Part shown: in pieces, positions 21,260-33,104 of the stretch
How the letters are laid out: every line of letters begins with the position of its first letter
Numbering within the stretch: position 1 is the first letter of the stretch
Source: Phlyctochytrium arcticum
Taxonomy: Eukaryota; Chytridiomycota; Chytridiomycetes; Chytridiales; Chytridiaceae
Assembly: GCA_025602905.1 (NCBI GenBank)
Contig: JAHLKI010000026.1
Coordinates: forward strand, 1-64,000
DNA length: 64,000 nucleotides
Direction: 5' to 3'
Program-made: the position numbers and the translations under genes
Notes under the pieces: generated by a model
Seen by the model: only the letters and a program-made list of their open reading frames with translations
The model's database searches: none
Told to the model about the DNA's origin: nothing

Positions 21260-23155
21260 TTAAGCCGAAGAAGGTTGATTGTCGTGATGCTGGTGCTCAT
21301 CGGTTTTAGACCATGGCCGTTCCGATTGTCGATCATGGGCTTTCTGGTATGCATCAAAAGCCGTGACAACGCGTTGGACATGGGCTCCAAAATCCACGCC
21401 CCGCTTCATTTCCAATAACCCGGCTTTATCAATCACTTGGGTGCTGAGCATCTGGTAGCGGGTTTTGGCCTGCTGGAAGCGTTGGCGGGTCTGGTCGAGT
21501 TCCTTGTCGAGGTAGCGGGTGGTATCGTCCGATGGTTTCCCGTTGCGGCCGAGGGGGGCGTTGGTCATGAAGGATGTGGGCGATTGCGGTTTGGAGGCGG
21601 CTTTGACGGCTTTTTCTTCCATGTGGCCCAATTTGGACGCGTAACTACAATGGAGATCAAGTCAGAATTGGGTTCAAGGAAACGAGAAGATGTGTGCTGA
21701 TTTTTATTTACCTGTCAAACTCCAATCGAGCCGTCTTTTGGGCCTTGATGGTATCCCGCGAGTCCCCAATTGCTTTGGTTTTGAATATTTTGATGAAATT
21801 GAGGTACCCGTCCAGTGACGAAATAACAGGTACACGCTCTTTCCTAAACACCCACCGATAAGCAACTTTACCCAAAAAAAGAATACCAGTATGAAGGGAA
21901 CTTACACTTCCTGATGATAGGCCATACCCATATGGACCAAATTCCGACCCACCTCCTCTTCCTGTTCCTGGTACCCCTTTTGCTGGTAAAACAGGGATAG
22001 TTCCGCTTCAGCTTCGTTAAGATGTTGCAATGCGACGCGTTGTTTTTCCACCATTTTCTCGAGTTGGGAAAAGTACTCGTACATGGCCTCAATCTCCTTT
22101 GCAGCTTCGTCTACTTCGGGTTGGGCGGTAACGTGGGCCCACTATACAGAAGAAGAAATATAAATAAATTAGAAAGCTGTGGTGCGCAATGATAAGCAAC
22201 GCACCTGTTTACCCACCTGTTGACCCAGCTTCTCACGGACCCGCTGTGTAAAGATTTTGTGTATGCGGTCCATGCTCTCTGGTGTGCTGGTAGCAAGTTT
22301 GGTGACCTGTCGCGTAAAGAATTCTCCAATCATGTACTAAATACCCCAAAAAAAAGGGTAAGTTAGAAAAGCGGAAACGAAATGGTGTGATGAAAAAAGA
22401 CATACATCCAAACGCTGATTAAACTGTTTGCTCTTTGAATTCTCGCTGAGTGGCATAGACGCGGCGTAGCTCTCGGTTCGCCGCGGCACAAAATTGGGGG
22501 CCGTCTTGGATCCAATTCCCAAATCACCGACACTGGGTGTGCGAGGGATCGTCATTGGACTCGCGGTGGCAAAAGTGGGCAGCTCTGTTTGACGCAACTC
22601 GGGGGCCGAAATATCCGTGATCGAAGGGGGCTCGCGTGGGGAATTGGGAGCCGAGCTCCGAAACATGGGGGTGCTGGGAGACCGGCGCATCATGGACTGT
22701 AGGCGAATGGGAAGTCCTGTTGCCAGCACAGGAAGAACTTCGGGCTCGTATTCGGGCTCTGGCTCTGCAACGGGTGTCTCGACTTGTCCTTGCTGCTGCT
22801 CTTCGGCCTGCGCGTCTTTTGGTGGAGGGGCAGGGCTATTGGGCGCCGCTTCCGTTGAAGACTCTGGGAGGGTGGTATCTGTGTCCAGCTTCAATGCGGC
22901 GCGGGGGGCAGACCCCAATGTCGCCTCTTCCTCATCCTCATTCGCAACGTCATCATTGATGGAATTCCGCGATATGATGCCGTGAGTTGATGCATTGTCT
23001 GCAACAACAGGAGCTCCCGTATCCTGACCAACTTCTCCGCCCTCATTCGATTGCTCGTCCGCACTATCTATGAGCTCTGCTACAGTCTCGTCCTGACGCG
23101 GCTTGGCATCGTCCCAAACAGCTGCCGTACCCTCAGAAATGTCGCTATCACCCAT
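21260..23155 (-). CDS. BAR/AH-domain-like membrane-curvature protein
   Basis: Predicted 544 aa in five exons (5' to 3': 22406-23155, 22205-22336, 21906-22141, 21712-21843, 21260-21644). The first 230 residues are disordered, acidic and Pro-rich. From about residue 245 to the end the sequence is helical coiled coil in three long stretches: FTRQVTKLATSTPESMDRI, then MYEYFSQLEKMVEKQRVAL, then TRYLDKELDQTRQRFQQAK. That spacing is typical of BAR or AH dimerisation domains that bind curved membranes in endocytosis or endosomal sorting. I cannot assign a named family. The start at 23155 (MGDSDISEG) was preferred over 23182. The exon 2 donor could also lie 12 nt earlier, in phase. Confidence 0.6.
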
Positions 23156-25084
23156 GGCTTCGTGAAAAAAAAACTTAGGCAAGTTGTCCCTGACAGGAAG
23201 ACCAAAGACTACGGAAAAGGTAAAGAATAAGTATGGAGCGATTGGGCGGAATTGGCAAAAAAAACCGTGCTGTAAAAGAGCAGCGTCCGCGTTGGTTTGG
23301 ACCGGGTCTTAAACCTCTCTTTTCCTTTCACGAGCAGACTCCACGGCAGCCTCGAACGGCACACTTACCCAAAGTTTACGGGTCCGGAAAAAAGAAGATG
23401 TAATGAGGAGTGCTTTGTCGGCGGAAAGAAGGACTTTTGAACAGGGGAAGGAAGGAAGTCGGGATCCGCCCGCGTCAGCGACCAAGCCACATTTGCCTGC
23501 GCCTCGCTGCGGCACGGCTGCCGCGGCTGCTGCGCAACGGCGAGTTGCTATTCTTGTATTCTGAGAGGTGTCGTCAATTTTCGAACAAATTTTTTTGTTT
23601 TGTTTTGTTGAAGGATTTCTGGGCGCTGCTTTGGCGCCATTATGAGCCGAGAGTGTTCGGATTTGTGATTGTGTCCTGCTGTATCATCACAGTTGAGCTG
23701 CAAGTGGATTATGATTTTGGCCGTGGGAAGAGAGCTTGTCGTTGAATAAAAATCAAAGATTGGGCGTTTCAAGCAGAATCAAACTTATCGGGTGAAAAAA
23801 ATTCGTCGAGACTATTTAGCTCTACAGGCCATCAACAATGCATGCATGCGTCCATATTCCAGTATTTGGATGTCTTCGACATATTTCAATCTGCCCATGG
23901 ATGCCAAATTTACGTCCAAAGTTAATATTATTCTACCTCAACCTGAACACATGCATACATAAATAGAGGGATCAATTTAGAAGGGTGTAAGGCGGGATTT
24001 GACCGACAATGCGTTCACAATTTTTTCCCGTCGAAGTACGAGGCGTTGGCATTTGAGATTGTTACATATCAACGTGGAAGGGAATCGCTTTGGGGGCTCT
24101 CCAGGTTTTGTTGAATTGAAAATGGGACCAAATTTATTTTCCAGGTATGGATTAAGAAGACGATGTTGGGAGTTGATGAGATACGCTGACTTTTCTCTCA
24201 CCGCCTACTAATATTGCAAAAACCCATCACGACGTCGACGGCGACGCCACTATATAAAGCGCTGGGTTGATCAACGCGAGTTAGGAGAGTACTTTTCAGC
24301 CATTGGAATTTCGGGAGTCGAAAAGGAGACTATTATTAACCTATACTATGCCTAGGTATGCAATGTCTCGGCTTGCGAATGGCCGGTTGAGGATGACGAT
24401 GGACATGCGTGCGACCGGCGTTTATCCTGAAGGCAGATACTTATCATGCCTCGGACGCGTTCCAAGCGGTCTAGGACAACAAACAGTGCAGGTTCGGCAA
24501 GAAGCTGAGTAGTATTCCCAGTGGACGATTGATCAGATCGTTCGAGTGACGTGTATCAGAGCGGTTGAACCCGCTGTTTCGCTTGGCGTAACTATCAGTC
24601 TATCAGAGGGTGTAGAGGTCCAATATCAAGGAACTAAAGAAGGCCGTAGCGACCGATTGCAACTGACCAAGACCCTCCAGTTGATGCTTGCTCTATGACT
24701 GCGCAAATGTGTCCAGGTTTCGCAGATGCATTTTTTGAGCTCAGAATGGAAAGTTGGAAAGTTCATCTGAGCCAGTTGACGCCATTTATTCTGTGGACGA
24801 CTAAAGTTTCTCAGGATGAGATTCTCGAGGAGTTACTGCAATGTTTCGCCTCTGCACTCGATTTGCAACATATCTCCGAACTCCTTATTTGCAGGACTTT
24901 ACCATTGTATTTGTTGCAACCATTGTAAGCTTGCTGCGCAAACCCCAACAGTCAACAGTCAACAGCAACTGGTAATAACTTGAGATGAGTATTCATTTGT
25001 GCCAGGGACGATGGGGGGTATCATAATAATTTACAATCGTTTTTAGGCTAATCACAGATATATGCCAAGTGGTTTCTCCTTAGC
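23156..25084. other. Intergenic, about 1.9 kb; TATA at 24251
   Basis: Mostly featureless. TATATAAA at 24251-24258 is followed by an ATG at 24348 opening a short plus frame to 24512 (starts MPRYAMSRLANGR, about 54 aa) that has no recognisable product. Another plus frame at 24695-24928 is equally uncertain. No RNA gene is seen. Confidence 0.35.
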
Positions 25085-26662
25085 CTAGAGGAATGCCAAA
25101 TCCTTCTCTGCCTGCGCATGAAATTCGTTCGAGATCATGCTAACAGCGCCGTCGGGATTGCCATTCAAAGGCGGGGCACTGGTCACGTTCAGCCTATCAA
25201 TAGATTTGGGCCGGCCGGCAAGCTCCGCGGCATAATCGAAGACGTGCTGCTCTCTCAGCAAATACCTCCGAATAAAGGAAAACAACCAAGGATGCTTGGG
25301 AACCTTTACTCGCACCATATGCAGCTTGTCCATGAACTGCGCCGTGGTGACCACTTCTTCCGCCGAAGGGTAGGATACGGAACCAGGCGCAGCCAGCGAT
25401 CCGGCATCTGAAATCCGAGTAAAACTGAGACCGGCACGAGTGATATGAAAACCACTCAGGTTAGGGGCAAAAGCGGCGTCAAACTTGAAATAGGAGAGAT
25501 AGTGCTTGCGGACGATATAACTGATCAGTCCTTTACGGCATAAAGCGGCCGAAGGGTCAAAACAGAAAAACACAATGGAACTGAACAAGCCCTGAAGGAT
25601 CGTACGACCGGTTAGTGGGCGTTTTGTGAGAGATGGTGGCAGTGAACAGTATGGCTACCTGTGACGCTGAGGAAAAGTTGGCTGCCCACCAAATCCATAC
25701 TTCTGCTTGTCCTCTCGTAAACATTTGAACGGCTGCAAGTACCACAAAGAACTGCGAGAAGAATGGTACGACACAATACCACTTGATACTATCAACTGCT
25801 TGACATATGGATAGGTATGTATCGTTGAACATATCCCTCATCTTTGCTGACTCTTTCACTAGTTTACGCATTGGCCGGGTTGCCTTGAAGTAAAAGAGAA
25901 TACCGCAGCCGGTACAAAACGCCAGCACAAAAGCAATCCAAACGTAATACGTTGCCCTATCAGTTTGATGAGCCAGAGACCACCTATCGACTGGAAAGTG
26001 TTCATACATACCATTGCCAGGCTAAAGCTTTCGAGTAATCCATTCCGAGACAAGGATCATCGTAGTAAAAACATTCCGTCCCATCCCACCCAAAAGCGCG
26101 AAACGCAAGCGCCAGAGACGCAATCGTACACGACAACAACAGGCAAACGACATTGTATGCCCGTTCATACTTGGGCGTTGTTTTGAATTTCAGGACAAAG
26201 ACCAAAAGCAGGTTCAGGGAGATCGAAAAGGTGGTAAATAAACTCATCAACAGGAAGACGATTTGTATCGCCATGGTCCAACTGCATAATGGATCATTAT
26301 AGTCCGTAGGAAGTGCGGAGAGAAGAATGAATATGGCGTAAAAGAGATCGAATGTGATTGCTTGTATTGCGAGTCGGAGAGACACTCGGTTGGCCTGTAC
26401 GTAAACTTCAGCGTAATTGTGATGGTGCGAATTGTTATCAACGTACCAGATGTGGGTAGTGTCTTCGCAGTATACTAAAACTCACCAAGACGAGTGTACA
26501 TGCTGTGATTGACAATACTCCCCCTATTATACAAGCATTGGCTAAAGAGGGACCATCCATTTCCAAGGCTCTCTGGGCCAAATCCTCATAGCATAACTTC
26601 AATTCTTCCTCGGGCGTCAACGTCCCATTGCCAGGGAGTCCTGAATCTTCCCCACTCATCAT
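25085..26662 (-). CDS. cAMP-receptor-like seven-transmembrane GPCR
   Basis: Predicted 467 aa in four exons (26447-26662, 26012-26394, 25659-25956, 25085-25591). Seven hydrophobic segments are visible: ANACIIGGVLSITACTLVL, DLFYAIFILLSAL, IQIVFLLMSLFTTFSISLNL, VVCLLLSCTIASLALAF, WIAFVLAFCTGCGILFYF, WYCVVPFFSQFFVVLAA and SSIVFFCF. The short N-terminus, the Cys before TM3 (LCSW), Cys residues in loop 2 and the soluble tail of about 140 aa fit the Dictyostelium cAMP-receptor/fungal Gpr1-like group. Such proteins sense nutrients or chemoattractants through G proteins. The start at 26662 (MMSGEDSG) is tentative because the frame is open further upstream; a further 5' exon is possible. It is the second GPCR in the window, of another class than the one at 2284. 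Confidence 0.72.
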
Positions 26663-26764
26663 CCCGCTGCTGGAAATGTCACCGGCCTGCAATTTTTGAG
26701 TGGAATCCCAACTGCAAAAATATTTGTGTGTACTTTTGCCCCCTTGCAAAATGAGGATTAGCAC

Positions 26765-29397
26765 ATTTGAGCGACACTATTGTTCATCATTAAAAATACT
26801 AAGACAGCAATGTTTAAGTTTCCATCGGAAAATCCTAATGGAAACACTATTTTTAGTTCTATTCAAGTGAGAACAAAGGAGTGAAGGACCGAAGGCTAGT
26901 TACATACAATAACCTGTTTGCGTCGCTATATCGTAGCATTCATGAGAACCACCGAATGCCACCCAAACTAAGGTTAAGATAATTTTGGGGCACCATATGC
27001 TCAATCAGCAGACTTTGAGTTTGAATAGTTCTTGAAAACGTATGAACTTCAAGATTATGAAGCTCGAGTAGCCCGCCAATCTTGTCGGATACGTCTTAAT
27101 TCAGCGGAGGTGCGTAAGTATAAATCCCGGGAATACCCGAAGCTGGGTACCGGTATGTCTGTTTGGCAAGAGTTTTTCGACATAGATTTTTCTACACACG
27201 GAACACTTATAACCCCCCCTCACCTGGCATTTTTTCTAGCTATAAGCGCCAGACCCATCCCGGTCGCCATCACGCATTTTTTCAATATCTTGAACCTTTC
27301 CTACGCCATAAAAATCGAGCGAGACTACCGTATACAATTGAGTATGGATGAGAGCGAAAGTTTCTAGCGGAGTCGAATTCCAATTACCGCGACGAATTTT
27401 CTTCGCATACAAACATTCGGAAATGTTTTATTTTCTCCGATTTTTTTGAGGGTCAGGTCTTTCCGGGACTATATAAAGGTCGTAACGGGGAATTTCCTAA
27501 CTTAACATATTAAGTTCCACTCCCTACTGCCTCAACTTTCACTCCGGGCACTTTTACTCTATGACCCATAGGTTCAGCTCGGACGACATCAATTATTTTC
27601 ATTCACACTATCAGTGTGATTCAATTACCGCACCTGCAGTAGGTAATGTCCTGATACGCATGTACATAATCGATCCAACTAATCATTTACATAACAGCAC
27701 ATGGAACGGACCACCAGCATCAGGTTGGACGACTCGTCTCATTTGTGGAGGCGGAGAAGAGGCCGAGGGGAGTGGTGAGCGAGCGTGACTTTCCCCATAA
27801 CTGGATACCTGTGGATATTCAAAACCAGCAGAGTACTGTACGTGGAAGCTTATGCAGACTCTGTGACCATTTCGGGCAACGTACTTCAACCTTATGCGGC
27901 GCATGCCGAATCTGATGCACCAAAAAGGCAATTGGTGTCATCAGACAACATATTTTCACACGATCTCCTCCTGACGGAGGGCATATTCGACTGATTATCC
28001 CTGACAATGATTACCATACTGAATTCTGTGCCAAGCGGCCCAAGGAAACCCCGCTCTCGACAATATTGACTCTAGTGACTTTCGGTGCTTCATGAACGAG
28101 TTTCACGCGTTCAACCCTGGAAACGCAAGATGTCATGCGGATCTTCACGGGAGTACGTATCGATCCTCCGTTCCTTGATATCGCTCCTGTAAGGTGTTTT
28201 GGGGTGAGCAGCACAACACCATGTCCGGGATCTGACACCTTGCTTGTTTGTTAAAGAGCAAAATTAACGAACATGGAGGATCTGGCCTGCGTTGCAAGGT
28301 GGGCAAGGTGACGATCAACGAATGTGAGGAGATCTGGCCTCCGGCGTGAGATGATCCAGCTCGAGTTCTTCCAGGATACAGTGGGCAGGGGTGAAGATCA
28401 ACTAAAGCGTGGAGAATACCGCCCCCGACGGACGAGAGATGATCAGCTCGACTTCGTGGCGGATCTGGTGGGCAAGCCGGTGAAAGGTTTTGATTTCGGA
28501 AAATGGATAGTTGTGGTAATGTAGCGTTTGCGCTTGGTGAAGGGGCCATGTGGACGGCGTTGAAGTGGTTGAACTTCGGGAGTTTCACAGGCGCTGATGG
28601 GAATGACCTAACTAACTTTCCCAGAGCCCCTTATTGCGCTCTGGAAAATAGGGTTCTTGGATAATGATACACCGCTTTCTTTTGGTCGTCGTTGTCAAGA
28701 CTGGATTCGCGACGTTTCTATCCTCTGGTTCAAACAGTGAACCGCTGGTGAATTGAGACGGCTGTGTCTCCTCCTGGCTGGGACAGCAGAAATATTGAAC
28801 TTGCGATAGAATTCAACCTGCATTGCGCTCTAGGATGTGTCCGGTCGTTCTCGCAGTAATCACGGTGGTATGGTGTCGTCGTTGCAAACTCCAAGGTCGA
28901 GTCTGTCCGGGGCTGGCTGGCTGGCTGATTCGAGATTTGCAGCAGACGACGCGACCCGACCTCCTTCAAGCACGGGGCTCACTATTGTTTTTCCGCGTCC
29001 GACTCGGTCGTCGTTGTCTACTTTGATGCCCAAGACATTTTGCCCCAAACGTTTAGCAAATAACCATACTCAACATTTCCGGGATTCCTTTCCTTGACTC
29101 GGCTCACCGTCTGTCATTATTGGCAAGGATATCCAGATGGGCATGTTCACTCGGGTATTTCCTGCTGACAGTGACGATCATCGCGGTTACGATGACTTTG
29201 TCATGTCCGTTCAGGGATTTCTTTTTTCCTTTCCAATCATCCCATTTTGGGCCGGGATGGATACAGCACATCCCTGACCAATGGAAGGTTCCTAAACAGT
29301 CTTCACACGGCAAATGGCACATTTTGATGGGGTCTACGGAGCATCAGCGACTCCCTCCACACTAATTCCGACGGGGCTCGGGAAGGGCCCCAAAAAC
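26765..29397. other. Gene-poor region, about 2.6 kb
   Basis: Contains one possible TATA-led ORF (27470/27561, listed separately) and small imperfect repeats. GATGATC-AGCTCGA recurs at about 28348 and 28440, and GATCTGGCCT at about 28268 and 28332. Long frames on both strands around 28145-28588 look like chance openings in GC-rich sequence. Confidence 0.35.
27470..27788 (+). other. TATA box with downstream short ORF
   Basis: TATATAAA at 27470-27477 precedes an ATG at 27561 by 84 bp. The ORF to 27788 encodes 75 aa (starts MTHRFSSDDINYFHSHYQCD) with no signal peptide and no recognised domain. It might be the first exon of a longer gene or a chance ORF. Confidence 0.3.
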
Positions 29398-29404
29398 TAT
29401 AAAA
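29398..29404 (+). promoter_or_regulatory. TATA box of the 29675 gene
   Basis: TATAAAA lies about 275 bp before the ATG at 29675, with the tandem-repeat leader between. The site resembles those at 11457 and 43192. Confidence 0.45.
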
Positions 29405-29454
29405 GGGCACCGTCGCTCTGCTCTCCCGCCATTATTTTCATCACTACAAGACTC

Positions 29455-29665
29455 GACTCGGCCCTCTCTTCATCAGGACTCGGCTCCCTCTTCATCAGGA
29501 CTCAGCTCTCTCTTCACCAGGACTCGGCTCTCTTATCATCAGGACTTGGCTGGCACTCTCATCAGGACTTGGCTCGGCACTTCGCTTTATCAGGACTTAC
29601 TGGCTCGGCTTCATCATCAGGATTTGGCTCGGCTTCCTCAGGACTTCGCGGATCAGGACTTTCTC
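29455..29665 (+). repeat. Degenerate tandem repeat in a 5' leader
   Basis: The unit TCATCAGGACTCGGCTC recurs about nine times with variation and variable spacing of 20-30 bp. It lies between the TATA box at 29398 and the ATG at 29675, so it would be transcribed as leader RNA. Confidence 0.75.
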
Positions 29666-29674
29666 TAGTTGAGT

Positions 29675-29902
29675 ATGTTTGCGGCGGTTGTGCTTTTGTT
29701 TTTTGGATGTCCCCATGTGGGAACCGGACTGTCGCTGGCGCAAGTGAATGGCCGGAGCCAGCGGCTGCACTGTGCAGAGGGGCAGTGCATTTGCTACCAG
29801 AAGGCGGATGTGTCTGATGACGGGGCAAAAGGGCCGGATAGTGGGGGACCAAATGGCAAATGGTCGATAAAGATGGTTTCCCGACGTGGGTGGGTGCAGT
29901 GA
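29675..29902 (+). CDS. Small putative secreted protein
   Basis: ORF of 75 aa. The N-terminus (MFAAVVLLFFGCPHVGTG) is a good signal peptide, followed by a short mature part with three close cysteines (HCAEGQCICYQK). Small secreted cysteine-containing proteins of basal fungi are often effector candidates or wall proteins, but nothing identifies this one. The stop at 29902 could also be bypassed by an intron. It sits downstream of a TATA box and a repeat-rich leader in a gene-poor region. Confidence 0.45.
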   Translation: MFAAVVLLFFGCPHVGTGLSLAQVNGRSQRLHCAEGQCICYQKADVSDDGAKGPDSGGPNGKWSIKMVSRRGWVQ

Positions 29903-30859
29903 AAAAGCGTCGGAAAATAAGTGTAAGGTGGCCACTGCATATCTCTCGTCTTTCTTGTATTGTACTTGGTTCTCTGTCTATACATTCCCTTGTTTCAAAT
30001 ACCATATCTATACCACTCCTACTTTTGCAATCTTGCTATAATGGCATCTTGCCTTGTTTGCTACAATGTTTCCCTGTAAAAGATAAACCGAACGAATGAA
30101 TGGTGCATGAAAGGTCTTGTTTGCCATCGACTGCGCAACGTAGTTACCTTTGCGTGCTACATCCCCTTAGCAATCAGACAAAAAACCTCAGTAGCAAAAA
30201 TGGCACTAGTAAAATGCGATGTGATTTGGAGCGAACATCTGATACCTATTACAAACCACCCCTTGAAAGGAGGGTAGACCTAGGACGTTTTACTTCTTTG
30301 CCGTATTGCCTTTCCATCATTGGAATTCGCCGGTGGTGCATAAGGGGATCTCCAGCGCCTTTCACACATATGGCATTGCTGGAAATCTAGTGAGGATCCT
30401 AAACTTCATAACTGAGGGCATCTCTTTCTCTTTGAGTACCATTTCATGCTCCAGCCCAGGTCAACCAAATCTATACCACACCCGTGCAAACGCTGTGTAA
30501 GACGATGACCATCAAAAAATTCAATTTGTTTGAAAAAACAAAAATTCAGGAAACAAAAGTTACAAAAAAACATTTCCAAAAAAATCCCGACATTGGGGAG
30601 GGTGACGAGGGGGGGTGGGACGAGCATGATTCATGCAGCGTCCCGTCTATATAGTATGATCAAAAATCAGAACTGGGGGATGGGTGAGTGGTGGGGTTGG
30701 GGAGGAGGTATCAATAAAAAATAAAGAAGCCGAATTAGGAAATTCCAAGCGAGGTTGTTGGGACGTGCGTGCATGTGTGTGAGGGAAGCAGACTAGAAAA
30801 GGATCGCGTGATATGTGCAAGAGTCCAGAGGGAAGGATGGGGTGATGATGGGAAACGGC
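29903..30859. other. Intergenic, about 950 bp
   Basis: No gene is supported. A-rich runs at 30515-30590 give lysine-rich frames that I reject. It separates the small secreted gene from the 3' end of SPA2. Confidence 0.45.
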
Positions 30860-33104
30860 TTACTCGAACAAGCTCAACAGCGCTTTGACGTGTTTGGCAA
30901 CTTCATAACTAGTTGTTCCAATGCGTTGTTTGATGGATTTGTTGCGATCATCACTCTTAAGATCAGAGCCCAAGTTGGCCAATTCCTCTGCAGCCGCTTC
31001 CATAAGGGTAATAATCACATCGACTTCATCGCGAGTGTCAAGATCCAACTGTGGTTGTGTCAGTCTCGTTTCCGCTACAATGTTGGAAATGGTGCCTTGG
31101 ATGTTCTCAACGCAGGTCAAAGAGCTCGCAACTTTGCCGGCACGCAGATGACCGAGCAAGTCCGTGATGAGAGCCACAATGTTGTCGGTTTCTTCCTCAA
31201 TGTACATCTTCAAGTCGACAACCTCTAAGGGTGTAACGTTCACAGAGTCTCGTGGAGCTCGAGGGTCATCGCGTATTGAATCGTCGGATTTACGTTTGAG
31301 GGATCGACCCAACGTAGCACTGTTGCCCGATTTATCTGCACGCTTTTCAACTTGCTCCATGACCTGAAGCAACGCGCGGACCGACTGATCCACCCGACGT
31401 ATACCGTCCTCTACTACGTTGACGTCGTCCTTATTGTACGATGCAGCATGTTGTTTGGCGATAATGACCAAGTCGGCCAGCTCGTCTGACACGCGCTCGC
31501 GTTCGGCTTCCAATGCTGCATAGTCCTTACTGCTCTGGGCTTGGCTTTCCAACCTTGATGCGTCTTCGGTGATCCGCTTGACTGTCAATACCACCGACTT
31601 CATCGTCACGACGACCTCTGTGGGATTGGTACCATTGGCAGCCCGAATGAATCGCTCAGCGGCGTCTTGGAATGCCATGAATTTGGGATCCTCATTTTCG
31701 CCGTCCGCCCCAAAGAATAAATCGCCCTTGGCTGAATCATTGCGCGTTCGAGGGGTGGATGGCTCACTCGTAGTTTCACTCTTGAGACGGTCGATTTCGG
31801 ATCGCAGTTGCCGTATTATATCCGAATCCTTGTCCTTCTCTTCTTGAAGCTTTTGATTCTTGGCCGACAGCAACTGGATATCCTGCAAGAGTTCACTTGA
31901 ACCATCCTTGACTTCGCTACGCATCTTTTCAATTGTCTGAAAAGTCACTATAAGTTAGTAACGCAGGTAAAATCACACAACCACCCTTTATAAAATTACC
32001 TCGTCTCGCAACTTGAGCTCTTCCTGGAGGGTCGCGTAATCCGTGAGCAAATCGTCGTACTTTCTTGTGACTTCCTTCTTTGCTTTTCGCTCCCTTTCCA
32101 GGTCTTCCGCCATTTTCATGGCTTCATTGGCGGCATCCGTTTCGCGTTTCAGTTGAACTTTCAGAGACGTGATTTCGGCTTCGTACTTTGTTCGAACTCG
32201 TTCCAGATCCCGAGTGTTGTCGCTGGTGACACTGGCACCGCTGTCCATACGACTGGGTTCCAAACGATTTCTCTCCGCCCCGCCTAGAGCCTCACGCGCC
32301 TGGCGTTCTTCTCGAGCTATCCGAGCGCGTTCAACGCGCATACCGGGAAGTTCTGTCCGGTCTCGATCCATAGAGCGATCCGTTATTCGAGGAGCGGCGC
32401 CTCGTGAAGCCCCTCGGGTGGGGACAATACGGCCATTGGGAGTTGTGGATGAACCGGGACTACGGTCCCGAGGTTTGCGCATAAAGTCGTTGACAGCGCC
32501 GGCAACTTCAGCACGGGAGTTTCCGGTTGGCGTTTTCGGTAGACCCTTTTCTCGACCGGGGGAAGTAGATCGCGGTCCTGGTAACCCGTTTGGTGCGGGG
32601 TACGAGGGTGGTGGTGGAAATGCGGCTCTCGGTGGGGAAACAGGGGATCTTTCACGGCCCAAGGTGCGTCCTGCGCTGGTATTTTGGCGTCCTGCGCCTC
32701 CATCCACTTCTTGGGCCACTTCAGGCATCCTACGGCCCATTTCATAGAAGACTTCGGCTGCCAATTCCTGAAATCGGAAATCAGGTAATGTGGCAAGTTT
32801 TTGACGGGCCTGATTGCGCTTTTGGGTGAAATCCGTTCGTACAGCCAAGAATGGTGCTAAAAACAAAGAGAGTAATTTAGCGAATATCAAAACACTACCA
32901 ATAAAATGCCAACTCACCACTATTGATTTCCCTTCGCTTGATTTCATCATAGACATCTGTTGATAGCTCGCCATACTGCCGTTCTGACAGCCGGGCTAGC
33001 TTTTCCTTGGCATTGTTGCGTCCGATATCTGAGCCTTGTGCTCGAAGGTACTCTGCAAGGTATCGTCGCATCTCAGCATACTGAACGACAAATGATCGAG
33101 ACAT
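30860..33104 (-). CDS. SPA2: Spa2-family polarisome scaffold
   Basis: Predicted 706 aa in three exons (32918-33104, 32000-32856, 30860-31936). Two tandem Spa2-homology (GIT SHD) repeats are split by the first intron: KLARLSERQYGELSTDVYDE and, in exon 2, KLATLPDFRFQELAAEVFYE. They are followed by a Pro/Arg-rich linker, a coiled coil (about residues 245-400) and a conserved helical C-terminal domain ending SLFE. Spa2 organises formins and MAP-kinase components at sites of polarised growth, which in a chytrid would mean rhizoid or germ-tube tips. The start MSRSFVVQYAEMRRYL is typical. This gene supports fungal ancestry. Confidence 0.88.

Noticed and set aside
30530..30724. Lys/Gly-rich ORF downstream of SPA2
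   Set aside because: Low-complexity A- and G-runs, no homology pattern, no promoter signal.
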